Below, piece after piece: positions 23,616 through 35,352 of a stretch of DNA of 64,000 nucleotides. Under the pieces are notes generated by a model, which was not told where the DNA came from, searched no databases, and was given only the letters and a program-made list of their open reading frames with translations. How positions within the stretch are numbered: position 1 is the first letter of the stretch; the number at the start of each line of letters is the position of its first letter. The translations under genes and the position numbers were made by a program. The DNA comes from Setophaga petechia (taxonomy: Eukaryota > Chordata > Aves > Passeriformes > Parulidae): positions 60,664,930-60,728,929 of the forward strand of contig JANCRA010000001.1 of assembly GCA_024362935.1 (NCBI GenBank), written 5' to 3'.

Positions 23616-23633
23616 ATTTGACTTAAGTCAAAT
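23616..23633. repeat. 18-base perfect palindrome
   Basis: ATTTGACTTAAGTCAAAT is its own reverse complement. It could be a symmetric protein-binding site or chance; about 0.2 such 18-mers are expected in random sequence of this length. Confidence 0.9.
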
Positions 23634-26600
23634 TGGTGCTTTACTACCAGGAGTACCAATTCAGGAAATAGATGTTTTTAAAAGTATTGAAAAAACTTTC
23701 AACAAAAATTAAGTACTATTTTAAAAAAAAAAATCACTAAAAAGCTAGCACAAAGCAAACAAAGCTAGCACTTCATGTAGTAGCTGCTTCAGATTCGTAA
23801 GTGCTAGGGATTTTTAAAATGAGATAGTTGTTAGAGATCATAGCTGCTGTTTGGAAGGAACTAGATTTTTTTCTTTTTTTATGTTTGCTTGGGAAGCCAC
23901 TTGTGCCAATTGATCAAAATGCAAACATCTGCTCAGCAGTAATTCTTTTTAACAGCATGGTATCCTGAGGTGGACCTTGCAGCAGTACCCTTCTCTGCAG
24001 TGCTCTTGGTTGCTGCCCCTGGAGAGCTGGGTCTGGAAGGTCCAAAGTCACCCCAGCTCAGTTCAAACCTGTACATCAATGTACTGTGGATGCCAGCAAA
24101 GCTTTACTGAAGGATTATACCCCTGATGAAGCCTTGCTGGTCCTTAAAAGAAAATTATTTCCAGAAACTGAGCTTTGAGGGGCGTGTGGTGATGGGTGTG
24201 GTGATTGGTCCCTGGACACAAAACTGTATCACTTGAATCAAGCTTAAAATGTTCCTGTGAAGCTTTGTCCACACTCATGTTGCTTCCCAGCAGCACAAAG
24301 TGGAAAATTCCACGTGTATTATTTCAGTGACATGTCTGGATAGGCCAGTCTAGTGCTTGGGGCATCCATGGCTTGTGGGGCTAAAAGGAAATGGGAGCTG
24401 TTGCTGTCAGTCTTGTGAGGACTTGTGTGGAAACTTGCCCAAGGACGGTTGATGGTTATCTGAGGTTGTTTTTTTTTTCTTTTGAGAATCTTGAAAAACA
24501 GATCTGAGTGTGTAAAATATAGGAGTGAAGCTGTCATATTTCTTTAACCACTCCTAATAAGTCATTAATTGCTGTACTTTGTGACAGTTTGGTAATTATT
24601 TTGCTTGCTTATGGATTAGCTTTATTTTCATGGAAGTGCACTTGAGGATTGCAGTATTCCAAATCATTTTGTTGCAGACTATACTTTTATTAGGCAAGTC
24701 TTGCCTTAAACTGCTTACTAATGAAGTAACTACAGATACAGACTATAAAGTTATTTCTGTTTTAAACCCCCATCAGGTATTTATTGCTCTGTAGAGTTGG
24801 TGTTGAGAAAGGTTTAGTTGCTTTCCAGAAGTGGAGGAATACCTGGGAAGTGCCATTTTGGTGGGTAGGAACAGACATGAGCATGTGTAGAACCACTTGG
24901 GGTGTACCTGGATGGGTTATTGTTCATTTATTTTGGTTTTACCCTAGGTTATTCTGGGAATTGTGGTTTTGGAGATGGGAACCATCTTTGTCTTGACCCC
25001 TTGTAATCTTTGGATTTATTTTCTCTTTTCCCTAATGTTTGTGAATTAACAGATTGTAGTTAAGTCTCAGATTGTCTTGGAAAATGTACAAACCCAGTTT
25101 ACATTTTGAATTATACTCTAGACTTTCATTTAATGATTTATACTCTTGTCTTAACTACTAGTGCTAGAAATTCACAGGAAGCTTATGTGTGTTTAAAAAT
25201 TTTTGTATAGCTAGAAAAACATTAAAAGCCCCAACCCTTACTGGAGTGTGTTTTGTTCCTTCTAGAAGATTCCCAAGTTGGTTTCTGTCCCCTGTAGCTC
25301 TGGTAAGTGATGTGGTCTTCCTCTTAAAATCAGAATCTCAGGCACTCAAAATACAAATCTGAAAGCAACAGACAACAAGTGAATTTAAAGAAAACCGACC
25401 TGTAAATTTCGAAACAGAAGCTATTAATTAACAGACTGAATAAGCTAAATGTTTTTGGCATGTGTGGTGTTGTTGCAATTATTTTAATGGAGCTGAATAA
25501 GAGCAAGGCATGATGAAATGCAGTGTTTCTAGTTTATTCCAGGTTGTATTTCCCACTGCTGAAACAAACCTGTGATAGTTTCCTTTGTGATTGTGTTTGT
25601 GTGGCTTGTTAAAATGTGCTTATTTGCTATAGGATGAAGTCAGAAAAGGAACAAAGAAATTCATTGAGTTCTTCTGGGTGTCATGTGATGGCGTGACCAG
25701 GGAGAGCTTGTACCAAGCTGAAGCCAGCTGGAGTGAAAAGCAAAGCATCCCCCCAATAATTATTGAAGTTAAGTGAAAATCCCAGTAAAATGGGTTTCAG
25801 TTTAAAACTAACGTTGTCTCAGGCCCTGGGGCTTGTTTGTGAGCCAAAATTCATGCTTGGGTGATGGTAGCACATAACTACAGGCACCAAGGAATGAGGC
25901 TCACAGCAAAGTGCACTGCCATTTCTTCCAGCCCCTTCTTCAGAGGGTCATTATAGCAAGGGAGATCCAGTCATTAATTCAAGTATTGAAAATCAGAGTG
26001 AGGTTTTTTCTTTTTTCTTTTTTCCATCTCTTTAGCACTTTGTTCTTCTGCTCTTTGAGCCTGTCTTTTGATGCCAGTGTGAGAGCAAAGATACCATGGG
26101 CAGCTTTGACCCTTCAGTGGAGGCATCTTTGTCTCCATCATCTCCTGTGGCACTTATGCCTTGTCCTCTCTGCAGGTAGAAAGCTTCCTTTTATTTTCAG
26201 CTCTTAGTCCTGTGGTGAGTTATTCTGTTCCTGGGCTCTTCAGGGCACAGTGGTCACACAGCAGGAACACAGATGGTAAAAAATGTCTTCACCAGCACTG
26301 GTATCCCCTGGAAATGTGGAATAACCTGTTGGCTCCTCTCTGTTGATCCCTCCAGCCTTGATGTGACAGGAGTATTTCTGGTTCTTTCTAGTGCAAAATG
26401 GCTGCAGCAGGTGGAGGAACTTAGGGTTTCAGGTACTTGGAAGGAAGATCTCCAAGGAGCTGAGGAGACTTTGTCAAGGGACTTGGGTGTTGTTGCCAAA
26501 ACACTGTCGTGAGTGAGTTCCCAGTAGCTGCGAAGGAAGAGGTGCAATTTGTCAGGGAAGGTTCTCCTGTTGTGTTGATGAAGCAGACAAATCTCTCCAC

Positions 26601-29600
26601 CAGGAGTGTGTGTGTGTCTCCCTCACAAACAGATGGCTCTGGGCTGTGGGCAGGCAGCAGGTGTCTTTCCAAGGTGCCAGGGCTGGGATAACCACGGGCA
26701 GCACGGAGCAGAGCTGTGTCACGGAGAGCGCCAATGCGGAGAAATCCGAGCTGCTGGCGCACCCAGTCAGGCTGCCCTGGTGGAAGGCTCGCTGGTTTTG
26801 GAGCAGTGTGTGAGTGCTTGGCTTTGCTAATCCTCACTTTGTAAAGTGTTACAAATGATAGGGATCTTGAAATGCCCTGTTTGAGATGCCCGGTGCAAAA
26901 CAGGGCAAAAAGGACTGGCTGTTCTTGCTCTATTTGCTTTTATTTGGGTTATTAAAATGACTCAAGAATGTGTTTTGATTTGTTTTGATTACCCTACCTG
27001 GTAGGTCTACAGAGGTTAATGTTTCACAGGTTTTAAAATCTTGATGAAACTCAATTCCATGCAGTTAGTTGGGCTGAACTTGGAAAATGGATGCTCGTAT
27101 GATACTGACCTTTTGTAAAGTTTATAATTTTTGCTGTGTATTGTTTGCTTAGTTTTAGTGTGTGGAGTGTTAAGGAATGTAGGTCATGTGGAGTGGAAGG
27201 TGCCTTGGCCCTGTTGGAACTTAGTTCACCTCATGAAAATATTTAATTAAAATTGAATCCTTTACTCTCAGGGAAATGAGATTTTGACTGATACAGTCAC
27301 TACTGCAGCATTATGACTCCAAAGCATGCAGGTTATAAGGATCTTGATTAAAAGATCAAATTATTGCTCTTAATAGATTTGGAAATCATGAGTAGATTTA
27401 GAACAGAACCATTATAAAGATAATATTTATAAGTATTTAATCTTTTTAGATATGATCAGTCTTTTCAGAAGTTTGGGGCAGTTTTCCATAACCATGAAGA
27501 ACCACAGAGCACTTTTTTCTAAAAGCCAGTGGTCCAGTGTTACCAGGAGTGTTATACTTTGGTCACTTGCTATAAAGTTATTTCACTAGGACAGAATGCA
27601 CAGGAGTTCTGTTCCCATGTGACTTCTGAAAGATCCATCTACTGGCATGCTTTTTGAAAATATATTATGTATAAACTGTAGAACCTTTATTTTGAAGAAG
27701 TGCCTCTTCTGCCATGCTACCTGTGAAGTGAGGCTTTTGAAAATCCTTTTTCTACCATGGTTGAGTACAAAAGCTTAGGTAAAACCCTTCAATGTTTGAT
27801 AAAACCTGTTGCACATACAGTAACAGTGGTTACTAAAAGTGGTTTCATAAATGGCACATCCTTTTGACTCCCTCTTAATAGCTCCTTTGCTGTTTGCATA
27901 GCTGATGCAGTAAGTCTGACAGAGGGTTGTAATGCCTATAAATCTTCCTCTGTTGTCTGTGGATGAGATGTTCTTGCACTCATTGAAGTGTTTCAGCCAT
28001 TGGATAGGAGCTGTTGTTTGGGAGACTCTACGAAGCAAGTGCAAAAACCTGCTCTTGTTGATACACGTGTCTTACTAATTTCTTAATTTATTCATTTAGT
28101 TGAAAAAAGGAGCCTGTGGTTGGGAGCCAAATCACACCACTCATCTAAAACATTGCAACACAGAATAGCAATCACAGCATAGGCTGTGCCTCAGCAATTA
28201 GTAACAGGATGTGTGATAGAGAAAATCTAAGGACATAAACCCAGAGGCCGTACAATGCCATGTGCCAGAGTCTCTTCCCAGATGATTTCCTGATTTGTTG
28301 CTCCCGGGCTCTGCATATTTCTGCATTTCTGGTGCTTTTTTGCTGCTTTTCAGCACGCAGGTTACTTAGTACCAAGTGCTTCCTAATCTTAAACTGCAGT
28401 TTGCTGCCTCAAGTCAGCTTGTGCAATGCTGACTGCAATGTTGTAATGCTCCTAAAGGATTAGGGTATTTTGGATTGCCTGTGGAATATGTACAGCACAG
28501 CAAACAGTTTTATGGGCTAAGAACATGTTTTACATTTCCCAGCCTAAAGGAATGGTTAGGAGGCAAGTTTTTGCTTGAAGATCGTGGTCTTCCTTACTGT
28601 TGTCTGTTATGCCACTAATTAAAATCTTCCTGTCTCCATGATAAAATTATATTCTGAGATGTGCTGTCAGACATAATTTGGTCAGTGTATTTCCTCACAT
28701 AGGTACCATTTCTGGGTGCTCAGCAAAAAAATGCTGATGTGGAGTGCTATTAAATCTTAAAGTGTTTGGGGGAAACGTGAAAAATCAGATATGTTGAGGG
28801 ATGTGTAAAAGGGAAGAGTTTTCCTTTTCTCTGGTCACTCCTTTGGTTTGGAATCAATGCGCTTCATGCATATTTGTGTGTATGTGTATTTGTATTTTGT
28901 CTTTATTATCAACTGCATGTGTTTGGCTAGCGCAGCTAAGATTTGGGTTGAGTACATGCATTTTTAGCACAGAATCATCCTGTACTCAGGACTAGTGAAA
29001 CCTTCTCTTTGTCTTGAAGTATTTTATTTGTCTTTCAGCATTATACTTAACTGCAAGTGCCTTCTGTTAGTCATTCCTGCCTATCTGGGGCTTGATAAAA
29101 GACTTTGCTTACAGGGCCTTTGGTCAGGCAGCCTGGGTTGTAGGGCTTGGCTCTGTGTTTGAATAAGTGAGGTGTTCACAAGCCTCTGGAGGATGGGTAT
29201 CATGTTTTACCTGTAAAACTGTTTTTAATAGCAGCCAAAGCAAACAGAACTGCACACGAAGTACACTCATGTCAATTGAGTTTGGAGTGGGCAGGGCTGG
29301 AGTGGCACCCAATTGGGTAAGATCAGGCAACAATCTGGGATCAGTGGTCATTTCTTTCCATGTTTTAATGCTTCCTTTCTATTGAGAGCAGTAGTAAACT
29401 ATAATCAGCAGCTGCTTATGGTTTTGTTTTTTTGTTTTTTTTTCCCCAGAGGCAGTTTGTAGTGCTCTCTGTGACCAGTTCTTCTGCAGCTTCCCTCAGC
29501 ATCTCTCTTGCTATGCTTTCAACCACGTGTCTCCTACTACAGCTACAGTACATCTGATCTTGAGAGGAATGAGCACCCTGTGTGTGTTTATCTGTGGTGA

Positions 29601-32600
29601 AGACTGCAGTTGGGCATGGTGGGGTGGGATTGGCTCCTGAGGTGACACTGCCCTGCTCATTATTCCAGATTTTGACCTCAGGTGGGATAACTAAGGCCAA
29701 ATACGCCTCACTGGGAGGAAACCACCCTGGCATGGGTGGTTGCTGTATTTAACCAAAAACTGGTCAAGGTCCCTCTACCTATGTGAAAACTGCATCAGAT
29801 CTGCAGCTTTTAATGCAAGTTACTTGCTGATTAAATACACCTTTCTTTTGGAAAAAAGGTAAAATGAAAAAATGGTGTTTCTGCCTTTTTGTTCCAATTG
29901 GCTCAGACAGTAATGTCAAGTTTTAGGGAGTTTAGAGCTCCAAGAGCAGAGTTGGTGTTGTTCCTTCTAAAATAAGGAGTTTTGTGTAATGAGGTGTAGT
30001 AAAGGGAGGGGGACAGTACTGAGAGCAAGATGAGGGAATAAATCTGCATGTTAGCACCACAACTGTGGCAATTGCTGGTTTGCTGAATTAGATGAAAATC
30101 TCCCATTTCCCCACTTTAAAAAATAATAATATTCCTGGGATGCACACATTAGCTTTCCATTTGGGCATAGTCATTTCATTGCTAATGAGCTCCCAGATTT
30201 GGGCTTGCAGAGGTGGCAGCCTGTTCCTTTAACCTGTGCTGTCTCTGTGGAATGGTGATGAGCAATTTGAGCCCTTTGGGTAAGGTGAGTGATCAGCAGC
30301 TCGGAGATTGCTCCGCTGCTGTTTGGGATGAAGGGCACCTTTCCCAGCAGAGGTCCTGCTCAAACTGCCCAGGTAAACTCAGCAAACCTTAGCAGAGCTA
30401 AAAAAACGCTGAATGGAAGGGAGGAACTGAAAAAAGCAGATTGAATCGCTGAACTGAAGCTCTGTCAAATTTCCTTTGCTGCTTTTGAAGTCAGGAGTGT
30501 TCTTGGTTAGTGAATAAAAAGGACTCTTTATGTCCTTACGTATAAGAACTGTGTAATCTTTTGAGTAGTGACAAATGTGGGAGCAGTTTGCATTCAGGCT
30601 GTGCTGGATGGAGGTGAGTGAGAGGCTCTTCTGCTTCTGGGTCTCTCTGCCGTGGAGGAAAATATGGATAATGATATTGCTGGCTTGAAAATAGCTATTT
30701 CTGAGTTTCAGAAAGAGCAGGTAGGCAGCCAGGAGTGTAAAGCAGGAGAAAGCCCTCAAACATGCCAAAAAGTTCTATTAGCAGTGATTAACAGATTATT
30801 AAGGATTGGCAGCAAATCTAAATGTAATCTTGGGTACGTGTTCTAGGACTGTAATTGACTGTTACACCAATTATTACTTGAAATTCATCTAAAATAATTT
30901 AAAATCGATGTTTATATAAATGACATTAAGTCTTAATGTTTAAATTAGTATTCTACAAGTCAGCTAGCACTACACTTATTTCAAAGTCATGCACTTCATT
31001 TCCACATTGCCCAGCCTTCAAGTATCAGAACTTTGTGAAGAGCAGGGGGAAGATCCTCCCTCCTATTTTCTAATTCTAAAAGTCATTATTTTCTGTGTAG
31101 TCACACTTCTTGTTGTAGGTTCTGCTCGGTTCTTCTGGGTGAATGGAAAAATACTTCCTTAAAAAAAAACCCAGTTGTGATTTGGAAGTGTTTTGGTCAG
31201 CTGAAAACTGCTCCAACAGTCTGACTGTCCAGGAGTGTGCTTGATTTTCTGTAACCCTTTAAAACTCAGGCTTCCTCTTTCACTTGAAAAGCCCCACACA
31301 GAGGTTGTTAAACTTACTCCAACAGCTGCTCACAAAGTTAAAGGCATACCAAGAAGTTAAACATTAACTTTTGTTATGCTCCAATAGGAGAACCCTTTAC
31401 AATGAGTAGTTGGTTTCACTACTATAATGCTGCTCTGCATCTGGCCTTTCTCCATGTCTTTGTTTTTGGGCCTTTTTGGCTGAAAGGAATGACTTCAATT
31501 CAGTGATGATTTTATGGGTGTTGTTTGGTTGGGTGTTATGTTTTGGGTTTTTTTTTAAGTTTTAGCAACTTTGTATTTTCCTTTTCACCCTCTATGATAA
31601 AAGGATGTTGCATGCCAGCTCAGATGCCAAAACAGTCACCTTTAGTGGAGGCAAATCCTAAGAAGAAAGATTTAAGAAAGAGGTACAAAATGGTTTTATG
31701 TTGTCAACCATCTTAGAGAAATTCATCATTCTGTGTCTCTGGACTTTTCTTTCCTCTTTTCTCTCAGGACACCTGATAGTTGCTTTCATGCTTCTGGTGT
31801 GCAGAAACAGAAGGCAGTTGCATTGGACGTTGATCCTGTTTATTTCTTTTGGCCTGTGGTTTGTTCTGGGAGTTGGCAGCTGGATTGTGGCTGGGAGTTG
31901 GTAGGAAGAATCCCTGAGCTCTGGTTGTTACTAGCTGGCTTCAGCTGAGCACCACCCTTGGCCTTGTCCTGACACTTGTGAAGACTTCTGTGCCTGGGCA
32001 CTGCCTGCTGCTTGGGGAGATGAACTGAAGCAGAAATTCCCACTGGAATAGGCAGGTGTCCCAGGGGAATACCTGCTGTGCTGGGGGAGCTCACTGCTGA
32101 GGGCCCTTGGAGTGGGGGAGTGTCTGGGAGAGAGCCTGGAGCTGAGCTTGGGTGGTTGTGTGTTCATTCCCTGCTGATGGCACCAGGCACCCACCCATTC
32201 TCCAGTCCCAGTCTGCCAAATGGGAATGAGGCTGGTGATTAACTGGCTTACAGAATGCAGTTACCTGTTGCCCTTGTTCCTGCAGAATTCAAACCTGAGC
32301 TCCCTGCTTCTGTCTGGCCAGGATATGAAATGATGAAGCTGCAGGTTCCTGCCAGAAGTTCAACAGAAGGTCAATGCAATTTTCCCCAGTAAAAATGTCA
32401 CTTAATCGGCATTGCTCTAATAGCATCATGTGTTTAATATTGCTGTGGCTTGGCAGGTCCTGTACACAGATTTTCCAGCTCCTGTGGAAGGTGCTTATGT
32501 TGAAAAAGGGAGTTGCATAATAGGTTTTTGAGAAGTGGTGATTGTTTTACCAGTTCTGAAGATATCTCAAGGTAGAGACTGCCAGGGAGGTGTGTTGTGT

Positions 32601-33199
32601 CATCTCTTGACAGTAATACACTGCAAGAGGATAAAAAATAATGTTTGTTAAATGGTTTTAGTTATATTGCCAGGTTTTCATGTTAGTATTTATAATACCT
32701 TCACAAGGAGTAGAATGTGCCGTGTGGTTCCTGTTTAAAACTTGGCTGCCAGGTAAATGTAGGGACAGGAAGCAGTGGGGAAACACTGTCCAACATCCTA
32801 GGGGAAGGATAGCTGTAGTTCCCATGGCTTTTGGTGACACATGTGTCACCCCAGCCATGGAAACTATGCCTTAGGGCTAAGGATTGTCTCTTCTGTGCTG
32901 TGCTCTAGGCCCTGGATCAGGAGATGGAAGTGGAGCTGGCCTGTGGCAGCGTGTTGGATCCTCAGGAGCCCTTTGATTTCTGCTGCTGATAAAACATAAC
33001 TGAGTTTCCCAGTGCTGCGCCTCCATTCGTGGTTTTGTAATATCGCTCTTGTTGACAGGAGCAGTAACTCAATACCGTGGGAACGCTTCTAGCATGGGGA
33101 GGTGGAATCAATATTGGGGTTTTTCTGAGTTTGATTAATCATTTTTCTTGGATGTTTCATTGGTGAACTGTGTTTACTTCCTTTTCCTAACACCTTTCT

Positions 33200-33500
33200 T
33201 AGCTGAGGAACATTACCTTCCAGCAGAGTCCTGTTCAGGATAACTGAGCATGGGCCAGGGCAGTGATTCTCCATCTGTGCTTGGCCCTTGGAGACCACAC
33301 CTTGAGTGCTGTGTCCAGTTCTGAGCCTCTCACCTCATGAACCATGTGGAGGTGCTGGAGCACATCCTGACAAGGGCAGTGAAGCCGGTGAAGGATCTGG
33401 AGAATAATTCCTGTGAGGAGTAACTGAGGGAGCTGGGGGAAAAAGAAGCTCAGGTGAGATCTAACTGCTGCCTACAGCTACCTGAAGGGCACATCCTTCA
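33200..33500 (+). mobile_element. CR1-like LINE fragment (sense)
   Basis: Ordered matches to CR1 sense sequence: 'gtgattctccatctgtgct', 'gagaccacaccttgagtgctgtgtccagttct' (about 33291-33322), 'ggtgctggagcacatcc', 'gtgaggagtaactgagggagctggg' and 'cagctacctgaaggg'. The terminal 3' part is missing: at about 33500 it gives way to an AT-rich stretch (33500-33870) of unknown origin. Strongly diverged, with no open frame. Confidence 0.68.
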
Positions 33501-34528
33501 TAAAGCTCACTACAGAGTAATGCAACTCAAAAAAACCCTTAAAATTTTTACATAATAAGCATATAGGAATATAGTGATTTATAAATAGCTATATAGAATG
33601 CTCTATTTGTTAGCTTGTAACCCATGTAACATTAACTAAGAGAAAGTCCTGAGCAATCTCAGGACGGAGGAGGGTTTTAGGAGAGTTATATGGCTATACC
33701 ATAAGGAGATAAGAAGGACTGAATAGCAGTGTTATCTGTTGTTTTTATTTAGAAAGGACACTGCAACAGACTCAGGCTTCCACCTGGATTGGTTTGGCAC
33801 GAGGCAAGAGCAGATTGTTTGGTTTGGCTTGTACTCATTTCGCTGTCCTAGGAGGGTGATGGTGACTGAGGATTTTCTGACATGTCCTTGTTGTGCTTCT
33901 GAGGCACTTTGCTTTCCTCTGCTGCATACAGCATTTTAAACCACCCAGCTATGTGTGAAAAGTATTTTCCCTTTCCCCAGCAGTGTGCTGCTGTCAGGAA
34001 CAGTGCTCTCAGGATGGCAGTGGGGTTTTTCAGCTGGTGTTCAAGTGGATGTTTAAGTGCTGATTTAAGTAGGTTGAGAATCAAGTGCCTCAGTGGAAGT
34101 TGCTGTGTTCACATGTGCAGTACTAACTCCTGTTATTACACTTGTTCTTGTAAGCAGAATGGCATTTTTGGAGGCTCAGAGTTGGTCCTTGCTCAGTGGT
34201 AACATCTTCCTGCCTGATTTTTCGCTCTCCACTCCTACGTATCTGATCATCATTGATACTAAAGAAAAACATGGCAGGAATTTGCGTGTCCTTTTAGGAG
34301 GAAAAAAGTCCTCTGTCTTCTCCAGCCTGTTAGCGTATGTGAAAACAAAACCCCAGATAATGTTATGCTAAAATCAGAGTAAAGTTGCAGCTTGAAGGAG
34401 GACAACTTGAAGCCTGTGGGTAACTCTCAGAGGAGGACTCGTAACCATGCAAACTGAAGGGTGGTGTGCTTAAGCAGCAAAGTGCAGTCCTGCTGTCTGT
34501 GATGTAATGCTCTCATTTCTCCTTGCAG

Positions 34529-35352
34529 CTATGAAGCTGTACGCTCCAGCCTTCATTCTCCTGTGGAGTGCTCTTGGGATAGCGAGGGCTGCCAAAATCG
34601 TTGTTGTGCCGCCAATTATGTTTGAAAGCCATCTTTATATTTTCAAGACTCTGGCCTCAGCCTTGCATGACCAAGGTCACCAGACAGTGTTTCTCCTCTC
34701 TGAGGGCAGAGAGATTCCTCCATCTAATCACTACAGACTGCAGCGCTACCCAGGGATCTTTAACAGCAGCACCTCGGATGATTTCCTCCAGTCCAAGATG
34801 AGGAGTATCTTCTCGGGGAGGCTGACCGCCCTCGAACTCTTCGATATCCTGGACCACTACTCCAAGAACTGCGACATGATCGTCGGCAACCGCAACCTCA
34901 TGCGTGCCCTCAAACAGGAGAACTTTGACCTGCTCCTGGTAGATCCCAACGAGATGTGTGGATTTGTTATAGCCCATCTTTTGGGGGTTAAGTACGCCGT
35001 GTTTTCCACTGGCCTCTGGTATCCAGCAGAAGTGGGCGCTCCGGCTCCCCTGTCCTACGTTCCAGAATTTAACTCGCTGCTCACGGATCACATGAACCTA
35101 TTCGAGAGGATTAAAAATACTGTTGTTTATCTTATTTCAAGATTTGGAGTCAGTTTTTTGGTTCTGCCAAAATATGAAAGGATAATGCAGAAACACAAGG
35201 TTCTTCCGGAGCGGTCCATGTATGACTTGGTCCATGGATCCAGCCTGTGGATGCTTTGTACTGATGTAGCGCTGGAGTTTCCGAGACCTACGCTCCCCAA
35301 CGTTGTTTATGTGGGAGGAATCCTAACCAAGCCGGCCGGCCCTCTGCCAGAA
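34529..35352 (+). CDS. UGT8: UGT8 exon 2, first coding exon (codons 1-274)
   Basis: The acceptor AG at 34527-34528 leaves only two leader bases before the ATG at 34531. An ATG at 34507 in the same frame lies inside the pyrimidine tract of the intron and is not the start. The exon encodes residues 1-274: the cleaved signal peptide (through Ala20) and the whole N-terminal, acceptor-binding half of the GT-B fold. It includes catalytic His34, its partner Asp138 and the Asn78 sequon. It ends exactly after a Glu codon (phase 0) at the donor GTAAGG. Reading on into the intron adds a meaningless tail that stops at 35412. This single exon holds half of the protein. Confidence 0.96.

Larger units (their letters stand above)
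19799..34528 (+). other. UGT8: UGT8 intron 1 (proposed)
   Basis: About 14.7 kb between the proposed donor at 19799 and the acceptor AG at 34527-34528, which follows a pyrimidine-rich tract. The first kilobase is the rest of the CpG island. The remainder is mostly unique AT-rich DNA, with a sense CR1-like fragment at 33200-33500 and an 18-base perfect palindrome at 23616-23633. No second gene is recognised. The 5' limit depends on the exon 1 call. Confidence 0.45.

Noticed and set aside
33500..33870. Possible LTR or other insertion after the sense CR1 fragment
   Set aside because: AT-rich and distinct from its flanks, but I could find no terminal repeats, TG...CA ends or target duplication by eye.
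34507..34530. In-frame ATG 24 bases before the UGT8 start
   Set aside because: It lies in the pyrimidine tract before the splice acceptor (AG at 34527-34528), so it is intronic. The ATG at 34531 starts the typical UGT8 signal peptide.
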